From Acephala macrosclerotiorum (lineage: Eukaryota > Ascomycota > Leotiomycetes > Helotiales > Mollisiaceae), in contig MU119233.1 of assembly GCA_014904845.1 (NCBI GenBank), positions 62,001-126,000 of the forward strand: a stretch of 64,000 nt of DNA, given 5' to 3'. Shown piece after piece: positions 23,578 through 34,811 of this stretch. Position numbers and translations under genes: made by a program. The number at the start of each line of letters is the position of its first letter. Within the stretch, counting starts at the first letter, position 1. The notes under the pieces were generated by a model. It was not told the DNA's origin. It saw only the letters and a list, made by a program, of their open reading frames with translations, and ran no database searches.

Positions 23578-24187
23578 AGATTCGATTTTCTAGGGGAATC
23601 CCTAGACCTCATTGTCTCAAATGAATGGATTTCTGGGGCTCGGTCGATGTAATATGTGTTCCGTCGAAGCCAGGGGAGAAGAGTCTGTAGGTGGAGTGAC
23701 GGGGGCTTTAGGGGCAATTCTGTAATGTCAATCAGGATAGTACTGTCCCAGCACGTTGAGAATATCAATCAAGCTTTACTCGTTAAGAAAGGAATGGAGC
23801 ACTGAATAATGGAATTCCTGTCTATTAACTTGCGGTCATTCTTTAGACGGTCGCTCAGAACATGAAAGGGGTACTAACCGGCAATTCTGAGGGCCCAGGG
23901 GCTCACGAGGTGCTGAGGCAATCAGCCGTTCTTGACACTCACTGTATCATAGCGTATTGTGATTAAGATCTACCGTGCTCTTCGCTAAATTTCCAGGCCT
24001 CACATGCCCGAAATGCAACGCCTCGCCAAGCAAATTCAGTGCATGCATCAGTGCCTCAGGCACTTAGCGGGGTAACTTCACCCCTCATCGCACCTTCCAA
24101 TCTCAACCTCCTCCTTCTCTCATCACTTCATCTTCGTGTATTCGAGCACCAAATTCCTTCCCCAACTTCGCGGGCGATCTAGGAATC
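23578..24187. promoter_or_regulatory. Divergent intergenic region before the HET gene
   Basis: No gene seen. A C/T-rich leader (24080-24180) precedes the HET start codon. Confidence 0.4.
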
Positions 24188-25936
24188 ATGAGACCCTACG
24201 ACCAATCCCTAGACCGAACCAGAAAAGAGATCCGCGTCCTCCTCCTCCAACCCCTCACCTCCGGACCATCAATCCAAGCCTCGACAATCACCGCCTCCCT
24301 TCTCGAGAAACCCTCATATGAGGCCTTATCCTACGTCTGGGGCGACGCTTCAATCACTCAACCCATAACGTTCAACTCCACCCCAGACTTTCCCGTCACC
24401 AGAAACCTCGCCATAGCCCTGCATCACCTTCGTTTATTCGACCGGGAGAGGAGACTATGGGTCGATGCTCTGTGTATCAATCAGAATGATGTGAAGGAGA
24501 GGAATGAGCAAGTTGCTATGATGGGAGAGATTTACGTTCGGGCGAAGCCGGTCTCGATCTTCCTCGGCGAGGGATCGGAGGAAAGTGATGAGGGGTTTAA
24601 GCTAATCTCTTCAATTTTCGAGGAAACTGAGATTTCAGATGAGGTGTCAAGGAAATTGTTTGGTTTCTACACGCAAATTGTTGAACGGGAGTGGTTCACC
24701 CGTTTATGGACGGTGCAAGAACTAGTGCTTGCAGATCAGGACCCGCGTGTTGGCTGTGGGTTCAAGTGGACCACCTGGAGTGTGTTGCTAAGGGGATGGC
24801 AAAGGGTGGCTTTGAAGGAGTTCACTGAGATGGGTATGGTGATAAAAGCTGAGGGAAGCAAGGGTAATGATGGAGCACTGTCAGGCACACGATCGAATGG
24901 CATCAAGATTGATCTGCTTAGCAATCTACGAAAGGCAGTCACTGAAAAAGGAGGCGAAGAGCTGCGAGATCTGCTCCTCAACACCGTTTCCTGCAGAGCA
25001 ACAGAGCCTCGAGATCGCATCTACGGCGTGTTGGGAATGTTGGTAGAGGGGCACAGAAAGGATTTCACGGTGGATTACGCTCGACCACTAGCACAAGTCT
25101 ACGCTGAAGCGATAGCGCATATCTTTCAGAGAGGTATTGGCCCATTTCTACTTTCTGGTATGGAGCTGGCTGGACCTTCGCCAGAAGATACCTCATTCCC
25201 GTCATGGGTACCGATTTTTGGGAACAGGACATTACTGAGTCCGATTCGATTCCATCCTCCCGGAGTTGGCGCCTCAGGGGCTGGCAGTGGTGCAGATAAT
25301 GGGAGGGTGGATGAAGATCTGAAGTCTCTTCGTGTCCAGGGTATGCCTATTGATACTGTTGTTGAGAAGATTCGATTTGGTGAGGGGCAGAAATGCTTGA
25401 CCCAACTTTCCAGAGTGGAGACTTTGGTCAGTAAAGCTCGCCAGCTCGCGGCTGAGAATCTGAATCACCGTCCGTACCTTGATCCTTTCAAGAGTAAAGA
25501 GCCAGCCTGGAGGACGTTGATTGCAAACAAAGCATACAATGGCGCGGCACGCGACGCAGCGCCTATGTCCTACGGTGAACTGTACCAGACGCTCCTGGCT
25601 AACCCTGACACTGGCCGAGACAGTGATGAGGCCCATTGTAGAGACTACAGACTAGCTCTGCTGAATCACTTACCTGGCAACTGCTTCTTCATTACAGCCA
25701 CAGGCTTTTATGGCATTGGTCAAGAGATAGTTGAGGTGGGAGACCACTTGGCAATCTGGTTCGGCGCGCCGGCTCCATTCATACTGCGACCAAAATCTCA
25801 GACACAGGATGAATCGGGAGACACCATCTATGCAGTCTGTGGTGTAGCATACGTCGCAGGCATCATGACCGGAGAAATGGTGGACGAAGTATATTGCGAA
25901 GATCTGGAAGATGACACGCTGTTCGTTGTCCAATAG
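24188..25936 (+). CDS. HET-domain (heterokaryon incompatibility) protein
   Basis: Single-exon protein of 582 residues with an N-terminal HET domain (about residues 45-190). The domain's three blocks are clear: YEALSYVWGD, LWVDALCINQNDVKERNEQVAMMGEIY, and REWFTRLWTVQELVLA followed later by CRATEPRDRIYGVLGM. HET proteins act in non-self recognition and programmed cell death on hyphal fusion, and are expanded in filamentous ascomycetes. The C-terminal half (after about residue 330) is the variable region of these proteins; it holds VQGMPIDTVVEKIRFGEG and ends LAIWFGAPAPFILRP..AYVAGIMTGE, as in many family members. No break is seen. The stop is only 12 bp from that of the aldehyde dehydrogenase on the other strand, so the 3' UTRs must overlap. 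Confidence 0.93.
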   Translation: MRPYDQSLDRTRKEIRVLLLQPLTSGPSIQASTITASLLEKPSYEALSYVWGDASITQPITFNSTPDFPVTRNLAIALHHLRLFDRERRLWVDALCINQNDVKERNEQVAMMGEIYVRAKPVSIFLGEGSEESDEGFKLISSIFEETEISDEVSRKLFGFYTQIVEREWFTRLWTVQELVLADQDPRVGCGFKWTTWSVLLRGWQRVALKEFTEMGMVIKAEGSKGNDGALSGTRSNGIKIDLLSNLRKAVTEKGGEELRDLLLNTVSCRATEPRDRIYGVLGMLVEGHRKDFTVDYARPLAQVYAEAIAHIFQRGIGPFLLSGMELAGPSPEDTSFPSWVPIFGNRTLLSPIRFHPPGVGASGAGSGADNGRVDEDLKSLRVQGMPIDTVVEKIRFGEGQKCLTQLSRVETLVSKARQLAAENLNHRPYLDPFKSKEPAWRTLIANKAYNGAARDAAPMSYGELYQTLLANPDTGRDSDEAHCRDYRLALLNHLPGNCFFITATGFYGIGQEIVEVGDHLAIWFGAPAPFILRPKSQTQDESGDTIYAVCGVAYVAGIMTGEMVDEVYCEDLEDDTLFVVQ

Positions 25937-25948
25937 ATCTATCTCCCT

Positions 25949-27574
25949 CTAGCCGTACCTCGCATTTTCAACCTCGTCATCGAACCAAGTTGGCTCCTGA
26001 CCATAGTTGATAATCGTACTCTTCACCTTCGTATAGCTCTCAAAGGCCTCGATGCCATTCTCCTTCCCCATTCCGCTTTCCTTGAATCCACCCCAGGGTG
26101 AGGAGGGGTCATTCAAGTGATGGCCATTTATCCAGACCAGCCCAGCATCGATCTTTTCAGCAACACGATGGGCTTGGCTGAAGTCGTTCGTCCACACTGA
26201 TGCTCCTAGAGCAAAGGAGGTAGAATTTGCGACTTTGATGACCTCTGCCTCTGATGAACACTTGATGAGAGCGATGACAGGGCCGAAGACCTCGTTGCAG
26301 GCCAGATCGCTTTCAGTCTTCGTTTCGATCAGTGTTGGCTGGAAGAAGAACCCTTTACCATCTACATTGGTAGGTTCTCCACCACAGAGAACCTTGCCAC
26401 CATCTGCGATGGCACGCTCAACAAACGCAGAACACCTGTCCACACTGGCCTTTGAGATGATAGCTCCAATTTGAGTTTTGTCATCGGTCGGATCTCCCAC
26501 TCTCAAGGCTTTCGTTCTCAATACCAACAACTCAACAAATTCGTCGTAAATGTCTGAATGTAGCAGCAACCGACTTCCCGTCACGCAAGTCTGACCACTA
26601 GCAATGAAGCTTGCAAACAGCGCTGCCTTCACTCCCTTCTCGATGGGCATACTCGGAAAGAAACACACAGGAGCTTTCCCACCTAACTCTGCCGTGATAG
26701 GAATGAGGTTCTTACTCGCCGTCGGTGCAATCGCCTCATACGTAGCCAATCCACCCGTCAAATCGATCTTCGCAACCAATGAAGACTGACAAAGAAACTT
26801 CCCCGTCTCCCTCCCATACCCCGACACAATCTGCAACGTCCCATCCGGCAATCCCGCCTCCTGGAACAGCTTCCCCATCGCAAGCACCGATAACGGTGCA
26901 CTCTCAGACGGCTTCACAATCACCGAGTTCCCAGCGGCTAACGCAGCAGCAATTTTCTTCGTTGCGATCAAGAGTGGGTGATTCCATGGCGTAATTTGAA
27001 CTACGACACCAAGAGGTAATCTAGTGAGTGTGTTGACAACAAGTCCTTTGAATGGAGTAACTCGACCTTCGTGGGTTCGGGCGAGAGAAGCGAAGTATTC
27101 GAGCCATTCGGGAATACGGGAGAGTTGGGCTTTCATTTCTCGGATGGGGCGACCGGTTTGTTGGGTTTCGAGGTTGATGAATTCGGGGAGGCGGGAGCGG
27201 AGGAGGTTGGCGGCTTTGGAGAGGACTGTGAAGCGGGTTGATGCATCGGTTTTGCTCCTGATATGTATAGTTAGCGTATGTCTTGATGAATTGAAGAGGG
27301 TTGAGGATCGGGAAATATCCATGCGTCGAGTCGGGCAAGGATGTTGGGGGACTCTCGTCTCGAGGCTCTAACTTTACAAACAGAAGCTGACTTACCAGAC
27401 ACCGCTTGAAAAGTTCTTCAACGAGGATTCGATGATACTGTTTACCGTCTCCAGGGGCGTGGCGTCTATTGTCGCGATTGATGCCTCTGTTGCTGGGTTG
27501 ATCACGTGGATCAGCTCTTTTGAGGGTGGTTGATGGGCCCCATCAACCCAGTTTGTGTGCCGTATGTTAGCCAT
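25949..27574 (-). CDS. NAD(P)-dependent aldehyde dehydrogenase
   Basis: Exons 27396-27574 and 25949-27257, with a 138 bp intron (gtaagt..atcag), give 495 residues, normal for the ALDH superfamily. It oxidises an aldehyde to the acid using NAD(P)+. Catalytic residues are visible: Asn152 in TPWNHPLL, Glu250 in AELGGKAP, Cys284 in ASGQTCVTGSR, and the NEVFGP and PWGGFKESGMGKENG blocks. TGRPI near residue 95 and GHHLNDPSSPWGG near the end recall betaine- or aminoaldehyde-type members, but the substrate cannot be fixed. The start is the ATG at 27574 (MANIRHTNWVDG). The intron contains an in-frame ATG (27322) with an open frame into exon 2, so a shorter isoform is possible. It shares a divergent promoter region with the EH-AAA gene. 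Confidence 0.95.
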
Positions 27575-28399
27575 GCCTTCCAAATATGCAAAAAGAATGG
27601 AAGAGTTCTGTATCGTTGATGAAAGCAAGCTGCTGCAGAGTTTTCTGGTATCTGAGAGTTCACGTTAGATCAAACAGGCAGCTGCTCGATTAGGCAAGCT
27701 TTTCCCGGAGATGACCGTGACCACGTGATCACAATTTATACCTCCAAGGTTCTTTTGTGTGTATGTAACAGTCTTGTCGATTGTTAAGACGATGAGAATT
27801 GAAACTTCTGTAATGGGATACCGATATGTGAGGAGTGAAATACGGATTAGGATAGGGCAATTTGCTTGTGCACTAACACGTGGGAGTCTTGGCGCCTCTC
27901 CGAAAACTTCAAACCTCACTCAACAGGACCACAAAACAAAACGAAACAAAACGAAACAAAAAAGCAACGCAAAATCAATCTCAGATATCCTCTGTACTAC
28001 AGGCCTCAAAATACCATGAATCGTCCAGAGATGACGCCAGGGAGTGGGAGAGGAGTTGTTGGTGTGTGCGACCGGGAAGAAAGCAAGCTAGGCCTGAAAC
28101 AGAACCAAAGCGCCTCAATGTTCAGCTGTATCTCAGCCTCCACCATCTCCGGGGTACTGCATCGTCCAAACCGTGCTCGCCCAATGGCGATTCAATCACA
28201 GCTCGATCAGGGACAAAACGCCAATACGAAGTATTGTTTTTTCTTTGGGGATGTCGGCACTGCCACGTCACGGACGACTTCAGGCCTCGCGATGCTCCCC
28301 TCCACGACGTCCTCACTCTCTTTGATATACAACATCATATAAAGGAAACCCTCATCGTCAGCTCTCAATTGAACGTCCGCCTTGCCTTGTCCTCTCGCA
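27575..28399. promoter_or_regulatory. Divergent promoter region of ALDH and EH-AAA genes
   Basis: An 825 bp gap between two divergent starts. Two CACGTG E-boxes lie at 27722-27727 and 27877-27882; the first is embedded in a near-palindrome, 27717-27732 (gtgaCCACGTGatcac). An (A)CAAAAC/CGAAAC run occurs at 27932-27961. E-boxes are bHLH sites, but which factor acts here is unknown. Confidence 0.35.
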
Positions 28400-31310
28400 A
28401 TGTTGTTCGTGTTCGGTCCGACCAAGGACTCTTGGATCATCGGCAATGATACGTTCACCATGCAGTGAGTCGGCTCAACGCTCGAGGCTGGATGATGTGC
28501 TAACATGCATTTCCCACTCCAAGATATGGAATGCCTTCCAACGTTGGCGCTGAGATCGAAAGTGGCAAAATACTGGCAAAAGATGTCCAATGGTGCTCCG
28601 TCGGTCAGGCTGGAGTGTTATGTTTCTACAAATGGTCGACAACCAATATGTTTAGAATTCAGCCGGGCCAAGGTGATCGTGAGTTATTTTCATCCCAGCT
28701 AGCTGGCTTAGTGACTAGCTGAAAAGAAAATTCTTGTAGTTTTCTTTTCGCAAACGGAAAATCTCAAGGCGGACTTGAACAGCGGCGGCGTGGAACATGT
28801 CACGTTCGCTTCTGGAGGCAGCTGGTTTGTGAGGTATCGTAGTGGCAAGGTCCGACTATCCATGGAAGGAACGTTTCCTGCTGTTTTCGACGAGGTAGCA
28901 TCGCCAAATATGACGACGAAAGGTTCTTCCAGGTCCAGTCTCCAGGATTCCACAATATCAAATGTCTTCTTTGGTGCCGACGATGCCATCCTCATCCAGC
29001 TCGGTGTGCCATCCGTGCCAATGTGGGCAAACCAGGCCGCGTTGAAGTGGAGGGGCTTACCGGCCAATCTTGTGACGAATTTGACCCAACTCTTCGACGA
29101 GGGCTGGGTATTATCTAAGAGAACGAACTTGTGCTCGTGGAATAAAGAATACTTCTACGTGGAATGGACAAAGCCTTACTCGACCGCGACAAAAGCCCTA
29201 TACCAACTACCTCCTCATGCCATGCTCCCGGCTTTGTTCGTGCGTCAAATGTGGGAAGGAGAATATCCAACATCAATCCCGCAGCCAGCACCAGAAAAGC
29301 CTTTGCAGTCGAAGCCCGAACCCCCTGCTCTTCCTCCCAGAAACAAAAGTGAAACCCCGCTGGGGGTCACAGTGGAAATGATACGGGATATGTGTAACGA
29401 TTTATTTGAGCAATGGTCAGATTCTCAAGATACAATGGACGGGCAGCAGTTCAAAGCATTCTGTCAAAAGCTATTACCGAAGAAAGACCTTGCCAGGGTT
29501 TGGAGCCTTTCGGATGCTGACGGTAATGGCACTTTCTCTCGCGACGAGTTCACTATCGCAGTGTATCTTATCATGAGCAGGAAGCGGGGTAGCAGTCTAC
29601 CTCAGCAAGTGCCGTATGAATACTTCCTAAAGGCCCAGGAACCGAACGAGTCACGCTGTGCACGGAGAACGTTTCTAGTGTCGAAGGACTTCAAACCTAC
29701 ATGTACCTTGTGTGATGAGGAATTGACCATAGGGTGTTGGAAATGTGCCAATTGCCAAGCTTGCACTGCTCAGGGTCTTCCTAACGGCCTTATACTTTGT
29801 GTCCAATGTTTCTGCAACAACGATACAACGCCATTGACAGAAGCCAATCACAAGCCGGTGTGGACAAAGATCGTCCGAGCCAACATCAGGACGCCTGAAA
29901 TCAAGCAGGGCATGAATTTTTGTTCTCTATGCGGAAAGATCAACGAAACAGGACGTCGGATCTTCTACTACTGCGAGAACCGGGCAGAATGCGATTTCGA
30001 TAGCTGCAAATCATGCTACGGGCCTGGTCAACTGTGTCCTTCTGGTCATCCGTTGGCTACCGGTGACGACGATGACGACTTGGGATCTGGAATAGAGTCT
30101 ATGAACCTTAACGGTGCAAGTTCTAACCCTTTCCTCAATGACGACGATGATGAGGAGGAAAATGAGACGGGAGCAAACAACCACAGCGGCAATGCTTCAG
30201 GCAAGCCTTCCAAGGATGTCGCTGAGGATGACCAGGCATTGAGGGGCCGGATATCAAGCTCCATCGTGAAGGAGAAGCCTAATGTCAAATGGGAGGACGT
30301 AGCTGGGCTTGAGAAAGCTAAAGAAGAGCTCTAAGAAGCTGTCATACTTCCAGCGAAATTTCCGAAGCTCTTCAGTGGTAAGAGAAAGGCTCCCAGAGGC
30401 ATTTTACTCTATGGCCCTCCAGGCACTGGCAAGTCATATCTGGCGAAAGCAGTGGCAACAGAGGCAAATTCGACTCTCTTTAGCATTGGTAGCAGTGACG
30501 TGATGTCCAAGTGGCTAGGCGAGAGTGAAAGGTGCGTCGATGTTCGTTCGCCTTTAATATTTTAAGACTAATTTATTTTTTTCCCCCTCAGGCTAATCAA
30601 GACACTTTTCGATCTCGCGAGGGAGAACAAGCCATCTGTCGTTTTCATCGACGAAATTGACGCCCTCTGCGGATCCCGTGATGAGCCTGGACACAACCCA
30701 CATATGGCAGGTCTCAAGACAGAGATCATGATACAAATGGACGGAGTCGGTCATGACAATGAAGGTGTTCTTGTACTCGCGGCAACCAATCTTCCTTGGG
30801 CCCTCGACCCCGCAATTCGACGACGACTCCAACGAAAGATTTATATCGCACTCCCAGACGAGCCAGCTCGGGCTGAGATGTTCAAGATCCACGTCGGCAA
30901 CACTCCCTGCGGCCTCACTCCAGATCATTACGCAGCTCTTGGGCGAGTCACAGATGGTCTTTCTGGAAGCGACATCGGCAATGCAGTTCAAGATGCCCTG
31001 ATGCAGCCAGTCAAGAAAGTATCCTCTTCGAAGCATTGGAAGAAGGCAAGTGAGAAGATTGTCCAAGTATCCACGCTGACAAATTCAAGTCATCGTCAAG
31101 GGGGCCGAGAAGTTGACGCCATGCAAACCGAACGACCCAGGCGCTATGCCGATGAATTGGCGCCAAGTTCCTGCTTCAAAACTGCAGGAGCCCATCGTTG
31201 TCGCAGATGACTTCTTCGAGGTACTCCAAAGCGTGAAACCTACAGTCAGTCAGGATGAGATCAAGAAATATTTAGAGTGGACCGAGCAATTTGGAATGGA
31301 AGGATCATAA
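28400..31310 (+). pseudogene. EH domain + Cys-rich finger + Vps4-like AAA ATPase, one in-frame stop
   Basis: Exons 28400-28464, 28524-28672, 28740-30531, 30592-31049 and 31090-31310 read as 894 codons in one frame apart from a TAA at 30332-30334 (codon 603). Order: an N-terminal region without known domain, a proline stretch with PPALPPRN, an EH domain with one EF-hand loop (DADGNGTFSRDE, about 330-341), a Cys-rich region (about 392-513) ending in a ZZ-like CDFDSCKSCY, and an acidic linker. Then comes a complete Vps4-type AAA module: WEDVAGLEKAKEEL, Walker A GPPGTGKS, Walker B VVFIDEID, sensor AATNLPWALDPAIRRR, and the Vps4 C-terminal helix PTVSQDEIKKYLEWTEQFG. The stop sits where Vps4 proteins have K or Q (KEAL-K/Q-EAVILP). 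Everything after it is intact, so the break is recent, read through, or an assembly error. Confidence 0.8.
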
Positions 31311-31455
31311 TCACAATGCTGTATGGTCTATCGGATGATGGTGAGCTTACAGTATGATGTCTGCTATGATTTTACCCGTTGGCCTGTTCATAGACCTCGT
31401 TCTCAAGCGAATACCAAATTTATTGCATTTATGGAAAGATTACACTCCAGTACCC

Positions 31456-32529
31456 TCACCAAGCCTTGACAGCTGCCAGCTTCAAAATCAAATCCGACCT
31501 CTCCGGCTTCTCCAAAGGCTCCAGCCTCTCCATCGGATCCAGCTTCCCATCAACCATCAACGGCTCACTCGTCCTAATATTGCAATGCGGCCAATGTGTC
31601 GTCCCCCTAAACTCATTAAACAACCTCGCCTTCAAATCCATCTGCTCCGGTTCCCCGAAAGCCCTCGGCGTATAGCAGATATAAAACACCGTCCTGATCT
31701 CCTCCCCTTCCGGGAACGCAGCATAATGCATCGACCTCGAATCCCAAATCACAAAATCGCCTGGGCCGCAATCGACTTTGATGAGCTCGCAGCCGCGCTC
31801 ACGGAACCAGTCAAGATGCTCCTGTTTGAAGAGGAATAGGTCGAGGAAATCTTTGGGTGGGGCGCCCTTAGGTGGGGTGAACATTTCCCTAGGCTCGCTG
31901 AAAAACTCTTCGAAAAGATCGGCGGAGCCTTTCATCAGGAGAAGGCCGCCGTCTTTGGGACCGGAAGGAGCGAGGTTCAGGAAGCCTTGAGCGCAGGCAA
32001 GGCCTTTGCGGCTGGGTGCTTGGTCACAGTGAGGCCAAGGGGTACCTTCAACGTCAGTGCGCTTGGGGAGGCCGATGTTGAAGCCGTCGAAGGAAACGAC
32101 GAGTTCTTTTGTGCCCCAGAGATCTTCGTAGATCTTCAGAATTCCGGGCTCTCTGCAAATTTGTTAGTCACCATCTGCGATTGGGCCATTGAGGCAGACT
32201 TACGTTCGAGCATCCCACATGAACTTCTCGTGACCGGAACAATACGAATGGTACATGCTCTTGAAGCTCCTCGGCAAATGCTTCTGGTTCCAGGTACTCG
32301 GATCCTTAAGATCGAGACCCAGATTGAAAGACAGCAACCAATCGAGCGCACGATCCTGGTACGACTTCGCCTTCTCAGGTGTAATCACATTCTTAACCAC
32401 CGCATATCCATTCTTGTAAAAATCATCTCTCCAGTCTCCGAAAGTCGTCGCCTTAGCCTCCTGATACAGCTCGAGAAGACCTGGGTCCTCTTTAGTGGTT
32501 GTATAGGTCTGAATTTGTGTTGCGGACAT
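31456..32529 (-). CDS. Phytanoyl-CoA dioxygenase family (Fe(II)/2-oxoglutarate) enzyme
   Basis: Exons 32204-32529 and 31456-32152 with a 51 bp intron give 340 residues. The double-stranded beta-helix ligands are visible: His150 and Asp152 in TPWPHCDQAP, distal His251 in WDSRSMHYAAF, and Arg262 (EEIRTVFYICY) for 2-oxoglutarate. Enzymes of this family hydroxylate or desaturate small molecules, often in secondary metabolism in fungi; the substrate is unknown. No targeting signal or PTS1 is obvious (C-terminus LAAVKAW). The gene looks intact, unlike those to its right. Its 3' end converges on the EH-AAA gene, 145 bp apart. Its promoter has a TATA box and a cluster of CTCGG repeats shared in part with the dead MFS/monooxygenase promoter. 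Confidence 0.9.
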
Positions 32530-32603
32530 GTTGACGATGTTTCGGTTTGAGATGATGACTGAATTTGGCGATGATGGACATGGTGTGAGACTTTGGAGAA
32601 GTG

Positions 32604-32611
32604 CTTTTATA
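32604..32611 (-). promoter_or_regulatory. TATA box of the dioxygenase gene
   Basis: Reads TATAAAAG on the minus strand, 75 bp before the ATG at 32529. Confidence 0.6.
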
Positions 32612-32642
32612 CTGTCTGGTCCGGACTGCTAAGGTGCCTTAT

Positions 32643-32724
32643 CTCGGAGCGGCTCGGAGCACGCGGGAGCCATTTATGGTTGGTTCCTCGGAGCAATTTG
32701 ACAGCTAACCTCCTTCCTCGGAAT
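32643..32724. promoter_or_regulatory. CTCGGAGC repeat cluster, candidate Zn2Cys6 operator
   Basis: CTCGGAGC occurs at 32643-32650, 32653-32660 and 32687-32694, with a partial copy CTCGGAAT at 32717-32724. The second copy is part of CGGAGCACGCGG (32655-32666), a CGG-N6-CGG direct repeat. The cluster lies just upstream of the dioxygenase TATA box. CGG triplets are the half-sites of binuclear zinc cluster regulators. Confidence 0.45.
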
Positions 32725-33186
32725 AGCGATGCCAAGGCCAAGAACCGTGCCGATTGAAGTGAAATTCAGATGGGTTAGCCAACGATTAGATTGTGGCGCA
32801 GAATCTGGACAACACGAACGGACGTCCGGGCCAGCTAACTTGCGGACAGTTTCTTTAGCTATTTGCCGGAATTCTACGATGCCATAACAACGGTCATGGA
32901 TTGATAAATTTGTTGCAGATCATGTTACCTCAGCTCATCGCTCGCAACGATGGACCGACTACCAAGTATCTGGGTTATACTCGTACGACTCACTTTCGAA
33001 GGTTTGCAATTCAGTGGATTTGTTTCATGAGAGTTGTTTCTTGCTATACGCTATCCGTTCTTTTGCTCATGCCCCCTTTCACGATTCTGCCTGTCTTGTA
33101 CGCTGATTCGTCCAATCTCCCTCTCATATTATCAACACTCTTACCATCATGTCCCCAATTCTCTCCTCACAACCATCTCCCTCAAC
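32725..33186. other. Intergenic, nothing recognised
   Basis: Between the dioxygenase promoter and the decayed 3' end of the MFS pseudogene. No gene or repeat seen. Confidence 0.4.
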
Positions 33187-34811
33187 CTAAGGCATATGAT
33201 TGTTCTCTCCATGTGGAGCAGCAACATGATACGCCTCACCCATATGCTTCCTATCCTTATCATGCTCATCCGTCGCCCACCTCTCCGTAAAATGTCTGAT
33301 TCTCTTTCCAGTGAAATATACCACAACTCCCATGACCCCAAAGAAAGCAGCTAATCCTGCATAAGTTCCAAAGACAACAGCTTATCCCGACTTTGCTTGA
33401 AATTTGGTAATTCCAAAGCTGAGTCCGAATTGGGTGACTCCTCGTATGGTGTAAACTAGTACGAGTGCGCTGCCTTGTCGAGAAGGATAGGCGTTGAGAA
33501 GGATAGGTGTCGAGAGGTAGGTTTAGCTGACGATACTGGCGCCAGCAAAGGAGAAGAATTGTGCGCAGTACCCGAAAATAATGGCAAACCAGTGGAATTT
33601 ATATGGGTAGGAGCCTGCTTGCCCAAAAACGACACGGGCGACGATTCCCAAGATGGTCGGGATGATGAGAGGAATGAGTCTGAATTCTGGTTCGTGAACG
33701 CCTCCATTTCGTTCGACATATGCTTGACCACCCAATCGCTAAAGAAACCAAGAAGTGGGAAGCCGAGGATGATTACGATAATCTGACCTCCTTAAGCGAA
33801 ACCTACTGAGCTGCTAGCCCATGAATATGGTTTCGCGAGGAGGATGTTGCCGTATGTGGTTCCGATGGCGATGTTGATTCCGAGCAACACGCCGTTCATC
33901 ATCACGACCCAGAAGATGTTCGGAAACAAGAAGAGCTGTACCATGTGCTTGTAGCATAGAGCAGCTTCTTTCCAATCCGGTTTCCTGACCACGAGTCGAA
34001 GGTCTGAGACGAATATTCGTGGCTTAAAGTTGACAGTGTCGAGCCCCCGAACAGACTTGGTCGTGATCCTGTCGAGGTTGGTGACGAGCTTTGGCTTGCC
34101 TTCCAGGGTGGTGCTCTCTTCGCTGAGTCCCTCGTATGCGGCAATTGGTCTGTCGTACTTTGTCTCTGGAACCATGAGGAAGGATATGATGAACACGATG
34201 AAAGTCGTGATGGCATAAAAACCATACTACCAACGCAGTCCCATGGCTGCTGTTTGATAAGAAGCGATGGTTGAGAGTCCACCAAGCGTAGCTTGGATGA
34301 ACCATTGCCAAGTCAAGACTCTCCCTCTCTCATGTAGAAAATGCGTCTCCTGTTCTAGGTCAGCTTCCCATCCCTCGCGCCCTCAAGATTTCTCTCACCT
34401 GGATCATCATAAGCGTCAGCGCCTCATTCTGTCCCGCCGCCAACCCCAACACATCCTCGCCCCAAGATGCCAAATATACCCCTTATTCACCGCACACAAT
34501 ACACTCGCCATGCTCACCAAAAACACCAACGCCGGAGACGACTGTTAGGGCGAGGGTGTTGACTGCAGAGTTCATTCAGTCAGTTATTGAGGTTGGAAAG
34601 TGCAATTCGGAAAGAATCATTCCTACTCACACAAAGAGGTGCAAAGCATGATGATCAGTCGTCGCCATGCTGAGAGGTTGAGAGGATCTCGAGGATCCTG
34701 AGATGGAGCAGGGATGAGAACTAACTCATCGTCGGCGATGAGTTCGACAGTGCCGAAGGTCGTGGGCTTCTCAGCACTATCGTCTAGATACTCGATCTGC
34801 TCTGCTGACAT
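33187..34811 (-). pseudogene. MFS transporter (drug:H+ antiporter-like), decayed
   Basis: From ATG at 34811 (MSAEQIEYLDDSAEKP..DPRDPLNLSAWRR) to a stop at 33187, this traces a fungal MFS carrier whose polar N-terminus and membrane segments are recognisable in pieces. Best preserved is 33792-34310: FLHERGRVLTWQWFIQATLGG, then FYAITTFIVFIISFLMVPETKYDRP and the long central loop. The tail (IRHFTERWATDEHDKDR) is also readable. In-frame stops lie at 34227-34229 (TAG after LRW, where a second Trp is expected), 33792-33794, 33523-33525 and 33382-33384. A frameshift falls near 33700-33730, between SDWVVKH and RNGGVHEPEFRL. The 5' third (34310-34620) is also scrambled. Stops of the TGG-to-TAG and CAA-to-TAA kind fit RIP. 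It is divergent to the monooxygenase pseudogene. Confidence 0.85.

Noticed and set aside
31021..31095. GC-AG intron (donor gcaagt at 31046) in the AAA gene
   Set aside because: That donor leads to a TGA in the next exon. The GTGAGA donor at 31050 with the acceptor at 31089 keeps the conserved Vps4 C-terminal frame, so an ordinary GT-AG intron was preferred.
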